This document shows, piece after piece, positions 5,756-12,056 of a stretch of DNA of 20,852 nucleotides. A program made the position numbers and the translations under genes. A model generated the notes under the pieces. It ran no database searches. It was not told the origin of the DNA and was given only the letters and a program-made list of their open reading frames with translations. The stretch comes from a virus. Within the stretch, counting starts at the first letter, position 1. Each line of letters starts with the position of its first letter. The stretch spans positions 1-20,852 of IMG/VR virus record IMGVR_UViG_3300037119_004188; one strand, 5' to 3'.

Positions 5756-5911
5756 ATGATCAGACACTGGTCGAAGGGGCCCGAGCCACCGGAATGGTAT
5801 GACACCATGCTGGATACCGTTCCCCCGGTGGGCGTGATCCTCATTCTCTGCATCGGCTGCTGGGCGATGTTCATCCTGGCAGGCTGGGGCCTGTGGAGTT
5901 TGATCGAATAG
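5756..5911 (+). CDS. Small membrane protein, 51 aa, one TM helix
   Basis: A short polar N-terminus (MIRHWSKGPEPPEWYDTM) is followed by one long hydrophobic helix at about residues 25-48 (VILILCIGCWAMFILAGWGL). GGAGG lies 6 nt before ATG 5756; an in-frame longer version from 5675 would overlap the end of the beta-helix gene in another frame and is not preferred. It may be a membrane partner in lysis or entry, or an accessory membrane peptide; no family is recognised. Confidence 0.65.
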   Translation: MIRHWSKGPEPPEWYDTMLDTVPPVGVILILCIGCWAMFILAGWGLWSLIE

Positions 5912-5922
5912 CAAGGGGGCAT

Positions 5923-5957
5923 AATAGGCGCGGCCTATTTCGCCTATTTCGCCTGGG
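5923..5957. repeat. Palindrome plus direct repeats upstream of the 104-aa gene
   Basis: AATAGGC (5923-5929) and GCCTATT (5933-5939) flank 3 nt. The right arm runs into a direct repeat of CCTATTTCG. A similar palindrome built on CTATTCGG occurs at 11455-11474. It could be a weak terminator after the 51-aa gene (TTTCGCC tail) or an operator. Confidence 0.45.
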
Positions 5958-5963
5958 GGCAGA

Positions 5964-6278
5964 ATGAGCAAAGAGTGGGACGAATGGGCAAGCCGCACGG
6001 CCGAGGAACTGGCCCAGCGCGTGCTCGTGCTGACCGAGCGCGTCGAGAACCTCGAGGACGCCATCTTCCAGATCGAGCAATGGTGCGAGGCCTATCCCGA
6101 GGATGTCTTCACGCCGTTGAGCGATTTTGATGTGACGCGAGCCGGGTTGTTGTTGAAGTCGGGCAACATCGACGTGGGCGCACTACATGCCCAGTGGGCG
6201 CGGCATCTGCTTGGAGGAATCTCCAAGATCGCGCAGAGTACAAGAGTTGGCGAACACGAACAGGGAGAAGAACCATGA
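5964..6278 (+). CDS. Hypothetical protein, 104 aa, helical
   Basis: The N-terminal 40 residues (MSKEWDEWASRTAEELAQRV and on to ENLEDAIFQIE) have a heptad pattern suggesting a coiled coil, then an acidic middle and a helical C-terminus. It is soluble and acidic. No strong SD precedes ATG 5964, though the frame and composition are convincing. Its stop overlaps the start of the next gene (ATGA at 6275-6278). No family is recognised. Confidence 0.65.
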   Translation: MSKEWDEWASRTAEELAQRVLVLTERVENLEDAIFQIEQWCEAYPEDVFTPLSDFDVTRAGLLLKSGNIDVGALHAQWARHLLGGISKIAQSTRVGEHEQGEEP

Positions 6279-6490
6279 TGATCCCAAGCTTTGAAACCCC
6301 CGCCGATGCCTTAGCCTGGATGCAGCGCCGTCACGGTCTGGCCAAGGGCACCATCGAAGCGGCCAGCGAGCCGGACCCCAAGGACAAGCCGGTCGAGCCG
6401 GAAGAGGGCGAGGACGAGCCGGTGCCCGAGAAGGTCGAGGTCGTAACGCCGCCCGATCCCAAGCCTGTTGAACCGCCGAAGCCCGCGTGA
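6275..6490 (+). CDS. Hypothetical acidic Pro/Glu-rich protein, 71 aa
   Basis: The first 25 residues (MMIPSFETPADALAWMQRRH) form a short helical motif; the rest is a low-complexity tail of Pro, Glu, Asp, Val and Lys, likely disordered. GGGAG lies 7 nt before ATG 6275; ATG 6278 would also serve. The overlap with the previous stop (ATGA) and with the GTG start of the next gene (GTGA) puts it inside a coupled operon. A linker or scaffolding-type role is possible; nothing proves it. Confidence 0.6.
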   Translation: MMIPSFETPADALAWMQRRHGLAKGTIEAASEPDPKDKPVEPEEGEDEPVPEKVEVVTPPDPKPVEPPKPA

Positions 6491-6951
6491 TCGAAAGCTG
6501 CGGCACCTGTCGGTTCTTCGCGCCGGGGCTCATGGGCGGTGACGGCCAGGATCGAGGCCGCTGCCGCCGCCATCCCCCCGGTATCGGAGCGATCGACCAC
6601 TTCCCCGGCGTGCGCCGCGCTTCCTGGTGCGGGGATTTCCAACCCCATACCGTGAGCGATCAGCACGATGTCGACCCGCTGCGCTCGCCGCACGAGATCG
6701 TGGAAAAGGAAGTCACCGCCCGCCTGATGAAGAAGCTGCTCGACGCCCTGGTCGAGGGCAACAAGCCGCCTCCCGGCAAGCGATGGTCGGACGAGCAGCG
6801 GCTCGATGCGGAAATAGACGAGTTGGGAGAAAAGGACGACCAGGAGGATCTCTTCGCTCCCGTACCGCCCAAGCGAACCTACAAGAAACGCGGGCTCAAA
6901 AAGCGGCGCGGTCGACCCCCAGGCAAGGGGAAGAAACACCGTGCCTCCTAG
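6487..6951 (+). CDS. Four-Cys protein with AT-hook-like tail, 154 aa
   Basis: The N-terminal domain has Cys5, Cys8, Cys26 and Cys48 in the pattern C-x2-C-R-F-F...C-x-R-H-P-P...W-C-G-D-F. It resembles a small Cys-rich protein type common in phages and may bind a metal. Residues about 75-110 are helical and charged. The C-terminus is very basic with a GRPPGKG core (142-148) inside a Lys/Arg-rich run, an AT-hook-like DNA minor-groove motif. The start is GTG 6487, overlapping the previous TGA as GTGA. The next gene repeats the Cys domain. I infer a nucleic-acid-binding role; function is unknown. Confidence 0.65.
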   Translation: MIESCGTCRFFAPGLMGGDGQDRGRCRRHPPGIGAIDHFPGVRRASWCGDFQPHTVSDQHDVDPLRSPHEIVEKEVTARLMKKLLDALVEGNKPPPGKRWSDEQRLDAEIDELGEKDDQEDLFAPVPPKRTYKKRGLKKRRGRPPGKGKKHRAS

Positions 6952-7198
6952 CCCTGCCAACTGCGCCACCTGTCGCTTCTACCTCGGCACCGGCCAGACT
7001 GGGCTCTGCCTGCGCTATCCGCCGCTGCCCGAAGCGCATCCCACGCCCACCGCCCTCAACAACTTCCCGCCGGTCAGCCCGGAAATGTGGTGCGGCGAAT
7101 ACAAGGGCGGCACGGCCACGCCCACTGAATTGGAAGACCCCATCAACCCATCGGTCGAAGTCGGCACCGGCTTGTCCCGCCGCCGCGTCCATCGTTAG
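6941..7198 (+). CDS. Four-Cys protein, 85 aa, paralogue of its neighbour
   Basis: Cys8, Cys11, Cys23 and Cys51 follow the same pattern as the preceding protein: C-x2-C-R-F-Y...C-x-R-Y-P-P...F-P-P-V...W-C-G-E-Y. It lacks the basic tail. The start is GTG 6941, which overlaps the preceding gene by 11 nt and has an AGGGGAAG-type SD. The pair probably arose by tandem duplication. The Cys arrangement suggests zinc or another metal, but this is only pattern reading. It ends 24 nt from the stop of a convergent minus gene. Confidence 0.6.
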   Translation: MPPSPANCATCRFYLGTGQTGLCLRYPPLPEAHPTPTALNNFPPVSPEMWCGEYKGGTATPTELEDPINPSVEVGTGLSRRRVHR

Positions 7199-7222
7199 CG
7201 GGATAGGGTTCGGGCTAGCCCC

Positions 7223-7465
7223 CTAGCTCGCAGCCTGCCGCTCCTTCTCGCGCCGCTTCTTCTGGCCACCCGACCGCGCATCCCAGTGCCGGAACGGCGG
7301 CACCGCCCGCAACTCGGCCGCCGTCACCTCGATGTGGAAGACCCCCTTGCACTCGACCGCTACCACCCGGTGCCACCCGCCGTTGACCTTGATGGAAAGG
7401 ACTGCGTCTTTACCGTCTCGCCATAAGACCATGCGATCGAAGTGAAAGGGCGGTGGCCTGCTCAT
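7223..7465 (-). CDS. Hypothetical protein, 80 aa, opposite to the late genes
   Basis: It reads MSRPPPFHFDRMVLWRDGKD, then a beta-strand-like region (AVLSIKVNGGWHRVVAVECK) and a basic C-terminus (QKKRREKERQAAS). It is the only minus-strand gene inside the plus-strand module. There is no strong SD. A 14-bp palindrome (7497-7510) lies about 32 nt upstream of its start and could be an operator for it or for the plus-strand gene at 7557. The two genes diverge, with about 90 nt between them. No family is recognised. A plus-strand alternative over the same DNA is not convincing. Confidence 0.55.
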   Translation of the reverse strand: MSRPPPFHFDRMVLWRDGKDAVLSIKVNGGWHRVVAVECKGVFHIEVTAAELRAVPPFRHWDARSGGQKKRREKERQAAS

Positions 7466-7496
7466 GGGCCCACCATAGCGACCGCCTACCATCCAT

Positions 7497-7510
7497 GGTA
7501 TCCAGATACC
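7497..7510. promoter_or_regulatory. 14-bp palindrome in a divergent intergenic region
   Basis: GGTATC (7497-7502) and GATACC (7505-7510) flank CA. It lies between two divergent genes, a typical operator position. A related palindrome (ACGGTAT/ATACCGT) occurs at 12100-12117. Confidence 0.5.
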
Positions 7511-7556
7511 GCTCTGCCCGCGTCGTGAGACGCCATAGCCCAGGAGGGATAGACCC

Positions 7557-7976
7557 ATGGCACTTGCCCCCGCACCCATGCCGCCGCCGGGTGGCCCCGC
7601 CGGAATGGCCCCGCCCGATATGGGCGCACCGCCCGAAGACATGGGCATGGATGCAGAAGCTCCCGTCGAAGAGGAAGATCCCGGCGAAGTCGTCGCCACC
7701 ATCCTCAAGAAAGCCGATGGCTCTTTCGTGCTGGAAGGCGCTGCCGCCCCCATGGAAGCAGGTGCTCCTCCCGAGATGGGCATGGAAGGCATGGCTCCCG
7801 GCGGCGAGCCGCAGACTTTTACGCCTGACGAGACAGGCATCGGTGATCTGCTCACCGCCATTCACAACATCATCGATCCCGAGAATCCCGAAGGCCCTGC
7901 GGCCCAGGCGAATTTCGAGGAAGGTTTTGGTGGCGAGGAAGAGGAAGCCCCCGCCGAGCCGATCAAAGCCATGTAG
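7557..7976 (+). CDS. Acidic Met/Pro/Gly-rich protein, 139 aa
   Basis: The first 40 residues are Pro/Met/Gly/Ala-rich (MALAPAPMPPPGGPAGMAPP), followed by an acidic run, a short hydrophobic helix (EVVATILKKADGSFVLEG), a second Met/Gly/Pro run, a helix (TGIGDLLTAIHNIID) and an acidic C-terminus (GEEEEAPAEP). AGGAGGG lies about 8 nt before the ATG. It sits directly upstream of terS. Its composition resembles disordered scaffold-like or DNA-mimic proteins, but no family is recognised. Confidence 0.65.
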   Translation: MALAPAPMPPPGGPAGMAPPDMGAPPEDMGMDAEAPVEEEDPGEVVATILKKADGSFVLEGAAAPMEAGAPPEMGMEGMAPGGEPQTFTPDETGIGDLLTAIHNIIDPENPEGPAAQANFEEGFGGEEEEAPAEPIKAM

Positions 7977-7982
7977 GCCGCC

Positions 7983-8591
7983 ATGCGCGCAAAAGATAAA
8001 CCCCAGCCGCCGAAGCTCGATGCGGCCCGCCGCCAGCGCGTCCTGTTCGCTCGCGCCTATCTCACCAACGGCTTCAACTCGCACCGCGCCGCCCTTGCTG
8101 CAGGCTTCGCTCCCAAGTGGGCGAACACCAAGGGCTCGACCCTGTTGAGGGATCCCTACGTCAAGCTGCTCCTCGAGGAAGGCTCGCGCCGCGCTGCCGT
8201 CCGTGCCGAGCTCACGGTCGAGCGCATGCTGCGCGAAGTCATGGACGTGGCGTTCGTGGACCCGCGCAAGTTCTATCGCGACAACGGCACGCTCGTGCCG
8301 CCATCGGAATGGGACGATGCCATGGCCGCTGCCGTCTCAAGCTTTCAGGTCACTGAACTGTGGAGCGGCAAGGGCGACGACCGCCACCTCGCAGGCCACA
8401 CCACCAAGGTGAAGTTCTGGCCCAAGCTGGAAGCTTCCGACAAGCTGATGAAACACTTGGGCCTGTTTGAGCGCGACAACCGCCAGCGTCAGGAGAACAT
8501 CGCCATCCAGGTCAACCTCGTCGGACCCGATCCCGTTACCGGCCGACAGACCGTCGTGAAGGCCAACCTTCTGGAGGGCAGGCGGGTGTAG
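7983..8591 (+). CDS. terS: Terminase small subunit, 202 aa
   Basis: TerS binds the packaging start site in the concatemer and hands the DNA to TerL. Residues about 20-65 (RVLFARAYLTNGFNSHRAAL and on to STLLRDPYVKLLLEE) are the helix-turn-helix module of Terminase_2-type small subunits, where new residues follow an A-A-x-x-A-G pattern and the module ends R-x-P-x-V. The middle (about 70-155) is the helical oligomerisation region and the C-terminus is basic. Length is normal for the family. The start at 7983 follows the previous stop by 6 nt; the SD is weak. Gene order terS - small genes - terL supports the call. Confidence 0.85.
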   Translation: MRAKDKPQPPKLDAARRQRVLFARAYLTNGFNSHRAALAAGFAPKWANTKGSTLLRDPYVKLLLEEGSRRAAVRAELTVERMLREVMDVAFVDPRKFYRDNGTLVPPSEWDDAMAAAVSSFQVTELWSGKGDDRHLAGHTTKVKFWPKLEASDKLMKHLGLFERDNRQRQENIAIQVNLVGPDPVTGRQTVVKANLLEGRRV

Positions 8592-8600
8592 GAGCGACTG

Positions 8601-8708
8601 ATGGATTGGGAAAGCGCCATCTGGGGCCTGTCGATTGGCTTCCTTGTCGGCCTCGCCTTTGGCCAGTGGGCCGAGAGGCGTAAGCCCAAGCTCAGGATCG
8701 ACAAATGA
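8601..8708 (+). CDS. Small membrane protein, 35 aa
   Basis: A short acidic N-terminus (MDWESAIW) precedes one transmembrane helix (GLSIGFLVGLAFGQWA) and a basic tail (ERRKPKLRIDK), which predicts a cytoplasmic C-terminus by the positive-inside rule. GGAG lies 6 nt before ATG 8601. Its TGA overlaps the next start (ATGA at 8705-8708). Function is unknown; a one-TM peptide inside the packaging module is unusual, and holin or superinfection-exclusion-type peptides have this size. Confidence 0.6.
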   Translation: MDWESAIWGLSIGFLVGLAFGQWAERRKPKLRIDK

Positions 8709-8995
8709 TCCCGTTCCTCTATGCCGTCACTGATGATGGCAACACCGTCGAAGTCATGGAGATCGATGCCCCGGCTGAACTCGAGGCATTGGCCCATGGC
8801 TTCATCAATCGTGGTGGCCGCTACATCATTACCGATCACAGCGACCCGCTGGCGGTGCGGATCGCCGCCGTGGTCGAGGGCGTCAATGGCGGCATCTGTG
8901 AACTGACCTCGGAGATGGCGGTGCGCGGTTCGGAGCAGAACACGGTCGCCCGCCTGATCTTCGATTCTGTCCGCCTCATCGCTCCGGTGAACTGA
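8705..8995 (+). CDS. Hypothetical protein, 96 aa
   Basis: The protein reads MIPFLYAVTDDGNTVEVMEI and continues with mixed alpha/beta-like sequence (LEALAHGFINRGGRYIITDH, VRIAAVVEGVNGGICELTSE). It is soluble and acidic. The start overlaps the previous stop (ATGA) and the stop overlaps the next start (TGATG at 8993-8997), so it is translationally coupled between the 35-aa membrane peptide and the HExxH protein. No family is recognised. Confidence 0.7.
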   Translation: MIPFLYAVTDDGNTVEVMEIDAPAELEALAHGFINRGGRYIITDHSDPLAVRIAAVVEGVNGGICELTSEMAVRGSEQNTVARLIFDSVRLIAPVN

Positions 8996-9801
8996 TGGCC
9001 GATCCTGTTCCCAGGTATCCCACCGAAGACCTCAAGGAACGTCCGCCCGGACTGATCAATTCCCTGACGTTCGGCCTGCTTGGCGGCGGCGATTCGCAGA
9101 CCGCCCGCGACATCGGCGTCGTGCCGGAAAGGAAGTATCCGGGTGAAGAGGAACTGAGGCTTGGCCGTTCGGTCGACCAGTTCTACGGCGATCCCAGAGG
9201 TGGCGGCCTTGAGGCTGGCTCCAAGGCTTACTCGGTCGACATTCGCCGCGCTCCCGAGATCGTCAACGACAAGCGTTTCGACGGCGTGAACTGGGAGAAG
9301 ATCGATGAGGCCAAGGCCGACCGGCTCTATACCGCCGCCATCGCCGCCAACAAGTCACCGCTCGCAGGCCTGGGCTTTGATCCCCGGCACTTCGTCGCCA
9401 CCGCACCACAGGACGAAAAGCGCATGACGGCAGCGGGTGCCTACATGACCAAGCCCGACATGTCGTGGATTGATGAGAAGTTTCCCAGTACCTACGTCCA
9501 CGAATCGGTCCATCGCGGACTCGAGATGTTGACCAAGGCAGGTTACCTGGCAGCCACGCCGCAGGAAGCCAAGACGAGCGGCAAGATCTATGTCGCAGGC
9601 GACGGCGAGGAGATGATCGTGCGCGGCATCATGCTGCGTAATTTCGGAGACGCGGAGAAGACCGGCTACAAGCTTGGCGACGAGCAGATCGAACAGGCCC
9701 GGAAACTGTTTGAGAATCCCAAGAACATGGCTCTGATCGACAAGCTTGAGGGTATGGCCGCTCGCCTCGTGCAGGAGCGCACGCCGATGGGGCCGCGATG
9801 A
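8995..9801 (+). CDS. Putative zinc-metallopeptidase-like protein, 268 aa
   Basis: The segment STYVHESVHRGLEM contains H169-E170-S-V-H173, the HExxH zinc-binding and catalytic motif of gluzincin/metzincin-type peptidases, placed in a helix as expected. A Glu-rich segment (GDGEEMIVRG, E205/E206) about 32 residues on could give the third ligand of a gluzincin. The N-terminal 60 residues (LINSLTFGLLGGGDSQTARD) are different and may serve as a localisation domain. No signal peptide is visible. It is coupled on both sides, just before terL (ATGA overlap at 9798). A role in maturation, packaging or cell-wall attack is conceivable. HExxH also occurs by chance, so enzyme activity is an inference. Confidence 0.6.
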   Translation: MADPVPRYPTEDLKERPPGLINSLTFGLLGGGDSQTARDIGVVPERKYPGEEELRLGRSVDQFYGDPRGGGLEAGSKAYSVDIRRAPEIVNDKRFDGVNWEKIDEAKADRLYTAAIAANKSPLAGLGFDPRHFVATAPQDEKRMTAAGAYMTKPDMSWIDEKFPSTYVHESVHRGLEMLTKAGYLAATPQEAKTSGKIYVAGDGEEMIVRGIMLRNFGDAEKTGYKLGDEQIEQARKLFENPKNMALIDKLEGMAARLVQERTPMGPR

Positions 9802-11186
9802 CCCCCCATGTGATGGATGGCCTGGAGGATCCCTACAGCGTTGGCGACATCGAGAAGGAAGACGCCCGCGAGATCGGCATCGATCTGCCACGCAAGCTGG
9901 ACTTCCTGCTGGGAGCCCACCGCTACAAGGTGGCCTACGGCGGCCGGGGATCAGCCAAGTCGTGGTCGTTCGCCAATGCGCTGCTGATCCTGGGAGCGCA
10001 CCACCGCCTCCGCATCCTGTGCGCCCGAGAGATCCAGCGGTCCATCGAGCATTCGGTCTACGCGCTGCTCAGTGATCGTATCGCCGCTCTCGGCTTGAGC
10101 GGCAACTACACCGTCAACGACACTGACATCGTCGGCGGCAACGGCACGCGCTTTATCTTCACCGGCCTCGCCTCGCACACCGTCGACAGCATCAAATCTT
10201 TCGAGGCTGTTGATATCGTGTGGGTGGAAGAGGGACAGACTGTGAGCAAACGCTCGTGGGACATCCTCGTGCCCACAATCCGTGTGCCCAACTCCGAGAT
10301 CTGGGTAACTTTTAATCCTGACATGGAAGACGATGAGACGTACCAGCGTTTCGTGGTCAACCAGCGGCCCGATGCCATCGTCGTTAAGATGAATTTCTCC
10401 GACAATCCATGGTTTCCTGACGTGCTCGAGGGCGAGCGCGCGTACATGGAAAGGACCAGCCCCGAGGACTACGACAACATCTGGCTGGGCAACTGCCGCT
10501 CCATCGTAGCCGGTGCCATCTTCGCCAAGGAGATCGGGGAGATGATCAATTCGGAGCGTTACCGCTCCGTGCCCTACGATCCCCGGCTGCCTGTGCATAC
10601 CGTGTGGGATCTTGGCTACAACGATGCCATGGCCGTCATTCTGCTGCAGCTACCGGCCCCCGGCGTCTTTAACCTGATCAACTACTTTGAGGATTCGTAC
10701 CGCTCCTACGCCGAATTCGCCGCTGAGTTCGACAAGCTGCAATACCGCTGGGGCACCGACTACCTCCCGCATGACGGGAAGAACAAGAACCCCATCACCA
10801 AGACCAGCGCCTACGATGAGCTCCGCAGACTCGGCCGCCAGAAGGTCAAGGCGCTGAACAAGCCGGTCCCGGTCGAGGACACCATCCGGTCGTGCCGCAT
10901 GCTCTGGCCACGGGTCTACATCGACAACTCAGCCCGCAAGGCGGCCACCGGCTACATCGGGGCCAAGCGGCTTTTCGAGTGCCTGAAGCACTACGCCCGC
11001 AACATCACCATGACGACCGGCGAACCGGGCGAACCCAAGCACGACCAGTACAGCCATGGGGCCAGCGCCTTCCGTCTCCTTGCGGTGTTTGCCGAGCAGA
11101 TCAGGAACGAGGCCGACCGTCCGTACCGTCCGCCGCACCGCACCATCGAGAACGCCGATCCCGGCCTCGGCCCGCTGGGCATGTAG
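9798..11186 (+). CDS. terL: Terminase large subunit, 462 aa
   Basis: TerL is the packaging ATPase and headful or cos nuclease. The ATPase half has Walker A GGRGSAKS (48-55), the hydrophobic Walker B strand ending in acidic residues VDIVWVEE (138-145) and the coupling motif TFNP (171-174). The nuclease half has the RNase H-like acidic residues D271 (VWDLGYNDA), D326 (YLPHDG) and D416 (HDQYSHGASA). Length and motif order fit Terminase_3/PBSX-type large subunits. The start overlaps the previous stop. A tandem 9-bp repeat and a strong terminator follow the stop, so the packaging operon probably ends here. Confidence 0.95.
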   Translation: MTPHVMDGLEDPYSVGDIEKEDAREIGIDLPRKLDFLLGAHRYKVAYGGRGSAKSWSFANALLILGAHHRLRILCAREIQRSIEHSVYALLSDRIAALGLSGNYTVNDTDIVGGNGTRFIFTGLASHTVDSIKSFEAVDIVWVEEGQTVSKRSWDILVPTIRVPNSEIWVTFNPDMEDDETYQRFVVNQRPDAIVVKMNFSDNPWFPDVLEGERAYMERTSPEDYDNIWLGNCRSIVAGAIFAKEIGEMINSERYRSVPYDPRLPVHTVWDLGYNDAMAVILLQLPAPGVFNLINYFEDSYRSYAEFAAEFDKLQYRWGTDYLPHDGKNKNPITKTSAYDELRRLGRQKVKALNKPVPVEDTIRSCRMLWPRVYIDNSARKAATGYIGAKRLFECLKHYARNITMTTGEPGEPKHDQYSHGASAFRLLAVFAEQIRNEADRPYRPPHRTIENADPGLGPLGM

Positions 11187-11190
11187 TTCC

Positions 11191-11214
11191 GACAGTTGCG
11201 ACAGTTGCGACAGT
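11191..11214. repeat. 9-bp tandem repeat after terL
   Basis: GACAGTTGC occurs at 11191-11199 and 11200-11208, followed by GACAGT (11209-11214). It starts 5 nt after the terL stop and abuts the terminator. Confidence 0.75.
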
Positions 11215-11249
11215 GAAAAACAGGGGCTGACTGCCTGCCTGTTTTTCTC
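11215..11249 (+). terminator. Intrinsic terminator after terL
   Basis: GAAAAACAGG (11215-11224) pairs perfectly with CCTGTTTTTC (11238-11247) around a 13-nt loop, with five T in the 3' arm. The A-run in the 5' arm makes it work on both strands. It closes the terS-terL transcription unit. Confidence 0.8.
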
Positions 11250-11254
11250 ATTGG

Positions 11255-11317
11255 CTGCCAATAACTGCCATTAACTGCCAATTACTGCCTTGCTGCCAGG
11301 TTTTGCCAAGCCTGCCA
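11255..11317. repeat. Helically phased CTGCCA array
   Basis: Seven hexamers of CTGCCA, with two one-base variants (CTGCCT, TTGCCA), start at 11255, 11265, 11275, 11285, 11293, 11303 and 11312, mostly 10 bp apart, so they face the same side of the helix. The first three are followed by AT-rich spacers (ATAA, TTAA, ATTA). It resembles an iteron or a multi-site protein-binding array. Confidence 0.75.
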
Positions 11318-11698
11318 GGGCGCTCAAAACCGCTCAGAAGGTGAGCGCCATTTCGAGCGGCTATTATGCCGATCCTATGCACTGTTAAGATTCTTGCCTA
11401 GCAAGGATGAGCAATATCAATGGGTTAGCCTTGCCTAATTCGGTTTGGCGCTAACCGAATAGCGGCCTATTCGGCCACGCGGGGAAAAAGCCGGTGTTAT
11501 TGACCCCCTTAATTCCCCCCACTTTTGTCGGCTGACCAGCCCTCTGCCAGGCAGAGGACAGGTGCGGCAATAATTGGGAACTGTTATTTGCCGCACGATT
11601 CAGGGGGTATTTCTGTCAAAAACAGGCAGATTTCAGCGATTCCTGTGAAATGCGGGAATCGTTGCGGGATTTATTGATCTTTGTCAGGGTGCCCACGG

Positions 11699-11748
11699 GC
11701 GGCTAGGGCTTCCGGCCCGAAAACCCTGTCTTGCGACAGGGCCGCCGC
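11699..11748 (+). ncRNA. Three-way-junction unit 1
   Basis: Outer stem GCGGC/GCCGC (11699-11703, 11744-11748); hairpin 1 GGGC/GCCC (11706-11709, 11715-11718); linker GAAAA; hairpin 2 CCCTGTC/GACAGGG (11724-11730, 11735-11741) with loop TTGC. It shares GCGGCTAGGG and GCCCGAAAA with unit 2. Its class is unknown to me, and whether it acts as RNA or DNA is inferred. Confidence 0.5.
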
Positions 11749-11762
11749 TGTATACTTGCCGA

Positions 11763-11818
11763 GCGCGGCTAGGGACTCCAAGCCCGAAAAGCCCTTCTAA
11801 AGCGGGGGACTGCCGCGC
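11763..11818 (+). ncRNA. Three-way-junction unit 2
   Basis: Outer stem GCGCGGC/GCCGCGC (11763-11769, 11812-11818, 7 bp); hairpin 1 GGG/CCC (11772-11774, 11783-11785); linker GAAAA (11786-11790); hairpin 2 is weaker, CCC/GGG around a TTCTAAAGC-type loop. The primary motif CGGCTAGGG...GCCCGAAAA matches unit 1. Confidence 0.5.
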
Positions 11819-11841
11819 CACCTTCCGGTAGGCTGCCGATC

Positions 11842-11895
11842 GCGCGGCTAGGCTGATCCCCGAATCCCCTGTCCGCATCACAGGGCCCGCCGCGC
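11842..11895 (+). ncRNA. Three-way-junction unit 3
   Basis: Outer stem GCGCGGC/GCCGCGC (11842-11848, 11889-11895, 7 bp); hairpin 1 GG/CC after CTA; linker beginning GAA (11862-11864); hairpin 2 CCCTGT/ACAGGG (11867-11872, 11880-11885) with a 7-nt loop. The 5' motif GCGCGGCTAGG matches unit 2 exactly. Confidence 0.5.
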
Positions 11896-11912
11896 ACTCA
11901 CCCACCCCACAC

Positions 11913-11961
11913 AAAAAGACGCCGGCTACGAAAGGGTGACTAGTCCTGTTCGCGGCCGGCG
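11913..11961 (-). terminator. Minus-strand terminator-like stem
   Basis: CGCCGGC (11920-11926) pairs with GCCGGCG (11955-11961). On the minus strand the stem is followed by TCTTTTT (T5 at plus 11913-11917). The loop is long (28 nt) and contains the palindrome GACTAGTC. On the plus strand there is no T-run. Confidence 0.45.
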
Positions 11962-12056
11962 CTTCATGTTCGATCGTCCACGACCCCCTCTAAGAGCCGA
12001 GGCCCGAGGCTAATCCCTCACGGTGTGATTCGTCTATAGGGCGACCCACCAGATGT

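Noticed and set aside
11699-11895. Hammerhead-type ribozyme reading of the junction units (GAAA between two stems)
   Set aside because: The required CUGANGA strand between the first two stems is absent in all three units, and no cleavage triplet fits.
11684-11914. Minus-strand 76-aa frame within the gene-free interval
   Set aside because: It runs through the three junction units, has no SD and no protein-like features.
12034-12044. CTATAGGGCGA, identical to the core of a T7-type RNA polymerase promoter
   Set aside because: It occurs once, the upstream half of a T7-type promoter is absent, and no single-subunit RNA polymerase gene is in the window. True phage promoters of this kind recur.
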